A stretch of 64,000 nt of DNA, taken from Anthopleura xanthogrammica (lineage: Eukaryota; Cnidaria; Anthozoa; Actiniaria; Actiniidae). Position 1 is the stretch's first letter. Each line of letters opens with the position of its first letter. A program made the position numbers and the translations under genes. The stretch is taken from NCBI GenBank assembly GCA_964019055.1, contig OZ025217.1, positions 11,260,255 to 11,324,254 on the forward strand, written 5' to 3'. The notes under the pieces are model-generated. The model had not been told where the DNA came from and did not search any database. It worked only from the letters and a program-made list of their open reading frames with translations. Below, piece by piece: positions 59,866 through 64,000 of this stretch.

Positions 59866-62800
59866 TGATGCATTGCGTGTACACCCCTTTTTCTGATACG
59901 TTCTTCCATTCTGTTACAGATACATTCCAAAACTTTTTGCCTTACTTCAAAATGTGAATTTCAATTCTTCTTCAACCCGAAATTAACACAGTTCAATGAA
60001 GATTGTAGTACGGCTTTCATTATTTTCATACTTCACTGATACAGTTTCGCTTTTTTGTTAATGGGTGTATCAAAACGTAACGTATTTTGGTTTGGTACCT
60101 TAATAAGCAGGGTTTTGCTCACTAATATTCAAATTTCCTTTAATATGGTAGACTACGTTTTGAAAGGTAGTGTATGTCCAACAATCACTACAAATCTGCT
60201 TCATGTCAGCATTTAAATCATGCTTTCAAGAAACTTTGGCAAGACGTCAGTGTTTTTATAACGGGCATCGAAAAAACTGCAAGTATAATTAATCAGAAAA
60301 AAAATTTGCTAGAAGCGAAAGGCGCATTTAGGATTTTTCTTGTGCTCTTCGAATAGGAAGGCTCAGGTTTTGGAGGTTGATTTGTTTTTATTAATTGATT
60401 AACCAGGACCATACTTCCAGACATCGATTGCTGAAGCATCGTATGGACTTACGGCTAAGCTGGAGATTTCGGCCCCAACACCGCTATCCCGGAGGAACAG
60501 TTACAGACTGATCAGGAAGCTCGGCCGAAGCCTAAGGGAGAGGTTAGTCGGCCCCTAGACCGTAGATGACTAACCCCTTGCTATGACCAGCAAACCCAGT
60601 ATATCGATTGTATCGCTGATGGTTTTGCTAATATGGTTAATTCTTTCAATGTGGGATGTGTTATAAAAATGCAGTCGCGACTTATACAGTGATCAGCTAG
60701 AGGCAAAAATGAGAAATGAGTTTTTTTATTGTCTTATCTATCAGAATGGTTTGACAGGACGCAATTTTTACTGGTATCAAGTGAGATATGCGAATGCTAA
60801 CCAAGAATGCGCATGCGTATATCAATATTATTATCAGAAGTGAAAACATAACAAAACAAAAAGCAAAGTAAGCTAGTAGAAGGCAAGCAAACAAACAAAC
60901 AAATTAAAAATAAAGAAAGGAAAGAATGAAGGAGTAATTGGGATTGGATACTCCAGGATATGATTGGATACTCAAGGGTATGATTGGATCCTCCAGAATA
61001 TGATTGGATACTCCAGGATATGAATGGAACCTCCAGGATATGATTGGATACTCCAGGATATGATTGGATACTCAAGGGTATAATTGGATACTCCAGGATA
61101 TGATTGGATACTCCAGGATATGATTGGATTCTCCAGGATGTGATTGGATCCTCCAGGATGTGCTTGGATCCTCCAGGATGTGATTGGATCCTCCAGGATG
61201 TGATTGGATCCTCCAGGATAAGATTGGATCCTCCAGGATATGATTGGATCCTCCAGGATATGATTGGATCCTCCAGGATATGATTGGATTCTCCAGGATG
61301 TGATTGGATACTCCAGGATATGATTGGATACTCCAGGATATGATTGGATACTCAGATCTCCAATCTATCTCGTGTGCATTCTTATTCTCATACGCCTATG
61401 CAATCCATGTCATGTATATTCTTATTCGGATAGGCCCATCCAATCCATCTGATGTACATTCTTATTCGGATAGGCGCATCCAATCCATCTCGTGTACATT
61501 CTTATTCTGATACGCCCATCTAGTCGATTTCGTGCACATTTTTGTTCTGATAGGCCCATCCAATCCATCTCGCGTACATTTTTATTCTGATAGGCCCATC
61601 CAATCTATCTCGTGTACATTATTATTCTGATAGGCCCATCCAATCCATCTCGTGTACATTATTATTCTGATAGGCCCATCCAATCTATCTCGTGTACATT
61701 ATTATTCTGATAGGCCCATCCAATCCATCTCGTGTACATTATTATTCTGATAGGCCCATCCAATCTATCTCGTGTACATTATTATTCTGATAGGCCCATC
61801 CAATTTATCTCGTGTACATTATTATTCTGATACACACATCCAATCCATCTCGTGTACATTATTATTCTGATAGGCCCATCCAATCTATCTCGTGTACATT
61901 ATTATTCTGATACGCCCATCCAATCCATCTCGTGTACATTATTATTCTGATAGGCCCATCCAATCTATCTCGTGTACATTATTATTGTGATACGCCCATC
62001 CAATCCATCTCGTGTACATTATTATTCTGATAGGCCCATCCAATCCATCTCGTGTACATTATTATTCTGATAGGCCCATCCAATCTATCTCGTGTACATT
62101 ATTATTCTGATACGGCCATCCAATCCATCTCGTGTACATTATTATTCTGATAGGCCCATCCAATCCATCTCGTGTACATTATTATTCTGATAGGCCCATC
62201 CAATCTATCTCGTGTACATTATTATTCTGATACGCCCATCCAATCCATCTCGTGTACATTATTATTCTGATAGGCCCATCCAATCTATCTCGTGTACATT
62301 ATTATTCTGATACGCCCATCCAATCGATCTCGTGTACATTATTATTCTGATAGGCCCATCCAATCCATCTCGTGTACATTATTATTCTGATAGGCCCATC
62401 CAATCCATCTCGTGTACATTATTATTCTGATAGGCCCATCCAATCCATCTCGTGTACATTATTATTCTGATAGGCCCATCCAATCTATCTCGTGTACATT
62501 ATTATTCTGATACGCCCATCCAATCCATCTCGTGTACATTATTATTCTGATAGGCCCATCCAATCTATCTCGTGTACATTATTATTCTGATACGCCCATC
62601 CAATCCATCTCGTGTACATTATTATTCTGATAGGCCCATCCAATCCATCTCGTGTACATTATTATTCTGATAGGCCCATCCAATCTATCTCGTGTACATT
62701 ATTATTCTGATAGGCCTATCCAATCCATCTCGTCTACATTCTTATTCTGATGCGCCCATCCAATCCATCTCGTGTACATTATTATTCTGATAGGCCCATC

Positions 62801-63527
62801 CAATCTATCTCGTGTACATTATTATTCTGATACGCCCATCCAATCCATCTCGTGTACATTATTATTCTGATACGCCCATCCAATCTATCTCGTGTACATT
62901 ATTATTCTGATACGCCCATCCAATCCATCTCGTGTACATTATTATTCTGATAGGCCCATCCAATCTATCTCGTGTACATTATTATTGTGATACGCCCATC
63001 CAATCCATCTCGTGTACATTATTATTCTGATACGCCCATCCAATCCATCTCGTGTACATTATTATTCTGATAGGCCCATCCAATCTATCTCGTGTACATT
63101 ATTATTCTGATAGGCCCATCCAATCCATCTCGTGTACATTATTATTCTGATAGGCCCATCCAATCCATCTCGTGTACATTATTATTCTGATAGGCCCATC
63201 CAATCTATCTCGTGTACATTATTATTCTGATACGCCCATCCAATCCATCTCGTGTACATTATTATTCTGATAGGCCCATCTAATCTATCTCGTGTACATT
63301 ATTATTCTGATACGCCCATCCAATCCATCTCGTGTACATTATTATTCTGATAGGCCCATCCAATCCATCTCGTGTACATTATTATTCTGATATGCCCATC
63401 CAATCCATCTCGTGTACATTATTATTCTGATATGCCCATCTAATCCATCTCGTCTACATTCTTATTCTGATGCGCCCATCCAATCCATGAACGTGTATAT
63501 TCTTATTCTGATACGCCTATCCAATCC
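59866..63527 (+). repeat. Module 7
   Basis: Linker 59,866-60,941; 20-mer array 60,942-61,353; 40-mer array 61,354-63,527. Confidence 0.93.
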
Positions 63528-64000
63528 TGATGCATTGCGTGTACACCCCTTTTTCTGATACGTTCTTCCATTCTGTTACAGATACATTCCAAAACTTTTT
63601 GCCTTACTTCAAAATGTGAATTTCAATTCTTCTTCAACCCGAAATTAACACAGTTCAATGAAGATTGTAGTACGGCTTTCATTATTTTCATACTTCACTG
63701 ATACAGTTTCGCTTTTTTGTTAATGGGTGTATCAAAACGTAACGTATTTTGGTTTGGTACCTTAATAAGCAGGGTTTTGCTCACTAATATTCAAATTTCC
63801 TTTAATATGGTAGACTACGTTTTGAAAGGTAGTGTATGTCCAACAATCACTACAAATCTGCTTCATGTCAGCATTTAAATCATGCTTTCAAGAAACTTTG
63901 GCAAGACGTCAGGGTTTTTATAACGGGCATCGAAAAAACTGCAAGTATAATTAATCAGAAAAAAAATTTGCTAGAAGCGAAAGGCGCATTTAGGATTTTT
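63528..64000 (+). repeat. Module 8, linker cut by the window edge
   Basis: Same linker start as in modules 1-7. It includes the first part of the 60-codon ORF (ATG at 63,836) with one base change (CAGTGTTTT to CAGGGTTTT). It proves that the locus continues to the right. Confidence 0.93.

Larger units (their letters stand above)
31419..64000 (+). repeat. Large modular tandem locus: linker + 20-mer array + 40-mer array
   Basis: Everything from 31,419 to the window edge repeats one plan: a linker of 1,073-1,076 bp, an array of the 20-bp unit GATTGGATCCTCCAGGATGT (variants ...ATAT and GATACTCC), and an array of a 40-bp unit (TGATAGGCCCATCCAATCCA plus TCTCGTGTACATTATTATTC). The linkers are almost identical to each other, whereas array lengths differ up to about twentyfold. 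The left edge falls inside a linker (shared sequence starts TAGGAAGGCTCAGG), and the window ends inside another. The 20-mer arrays give long minus-strand frames, but these are artefacts. Confidence 0.97.

Overview
The window looks like nuclear DNA of an invertebrate metazoan. It is AT-rich, has GT-AG introns, tRNA-derived SINEs, MITE-like hairpins and a Ty3/Gypsy LTR element primed by tRNA-Leu. Its protein domains are animal extracellular types: Sushi/CCP, F5/8 type C, and mucin-type stalks on a membrane anchor. A cnidarian, perhaps an anthozoan, is my best guess from general flavour; no diagnostic marker proves it.

Layout. 1-4,230 is repeat-derived: a long inverted repeat (arms about 1-540 and 2,590-3,150) encloses a tandem 92-bp repeat and a segment that occurs again near 15 kb. 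4,236-8,695 is a 4.46-kb LTR retrotransposon with identical 109-bp LTRs and a gag-pol frame broken by one base near its start. 8,700-12,540 holds microsatellites, three small inverted-repeat elements, a TIR element with an internal 89-bp satellite, and a SINE. From 31.1 kb down to about 12.5 kb I could assemble three minus-strand genes by joining exons on splice sites and intron phase. Gene C (31,097-27,269) is a complete 307-aa secreted Sushi-Sushi-F5/8C protein. Gene A (21,850-18,444) is a mucin-like, SEA-like, single-pass membrane protein with a Glu/Lys-rich tail. Gene B (14,080 to 12,567 or below) has the same signal-mucin-TM exon plan and is probably a tandem paralogue of A. Several key exons lack an in-frame ATG and are visible only by joining exons.

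31,419 to the window end is one very large tandem locus. Each module has a nearly invariant linker of about 1,076 bp, then an array of a 20-bp unit, then an array of a 40-bp unit. Eight linker-plus-array modules are seen (the first has a truncated linker) and a ninth starts at the right edge, so the locus continues. Linkers are almost identical, while the 20-mer arrays range from about 0.4 to 3.3 kb and the 40-mer arrays from about 0.4 to 8.3 kb. Both units carry the octamer ATCCAATC, on opposite strands. Each linker also has a TATA-like site, a GC-rich hairpin-prone block and two short conserved ORFs. This is the most unusual structure in the window; whether it is a plain complex satellite or a repeated transcription unit cannot be settled from sequence alone.

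Genes A and B look like surface glycoproteins and C like a secreted adhesion or recognition protein, so the gene region may encode cell-surface or extracellular functions. The array begins only about 320 bp upstream of the gene C start codon.
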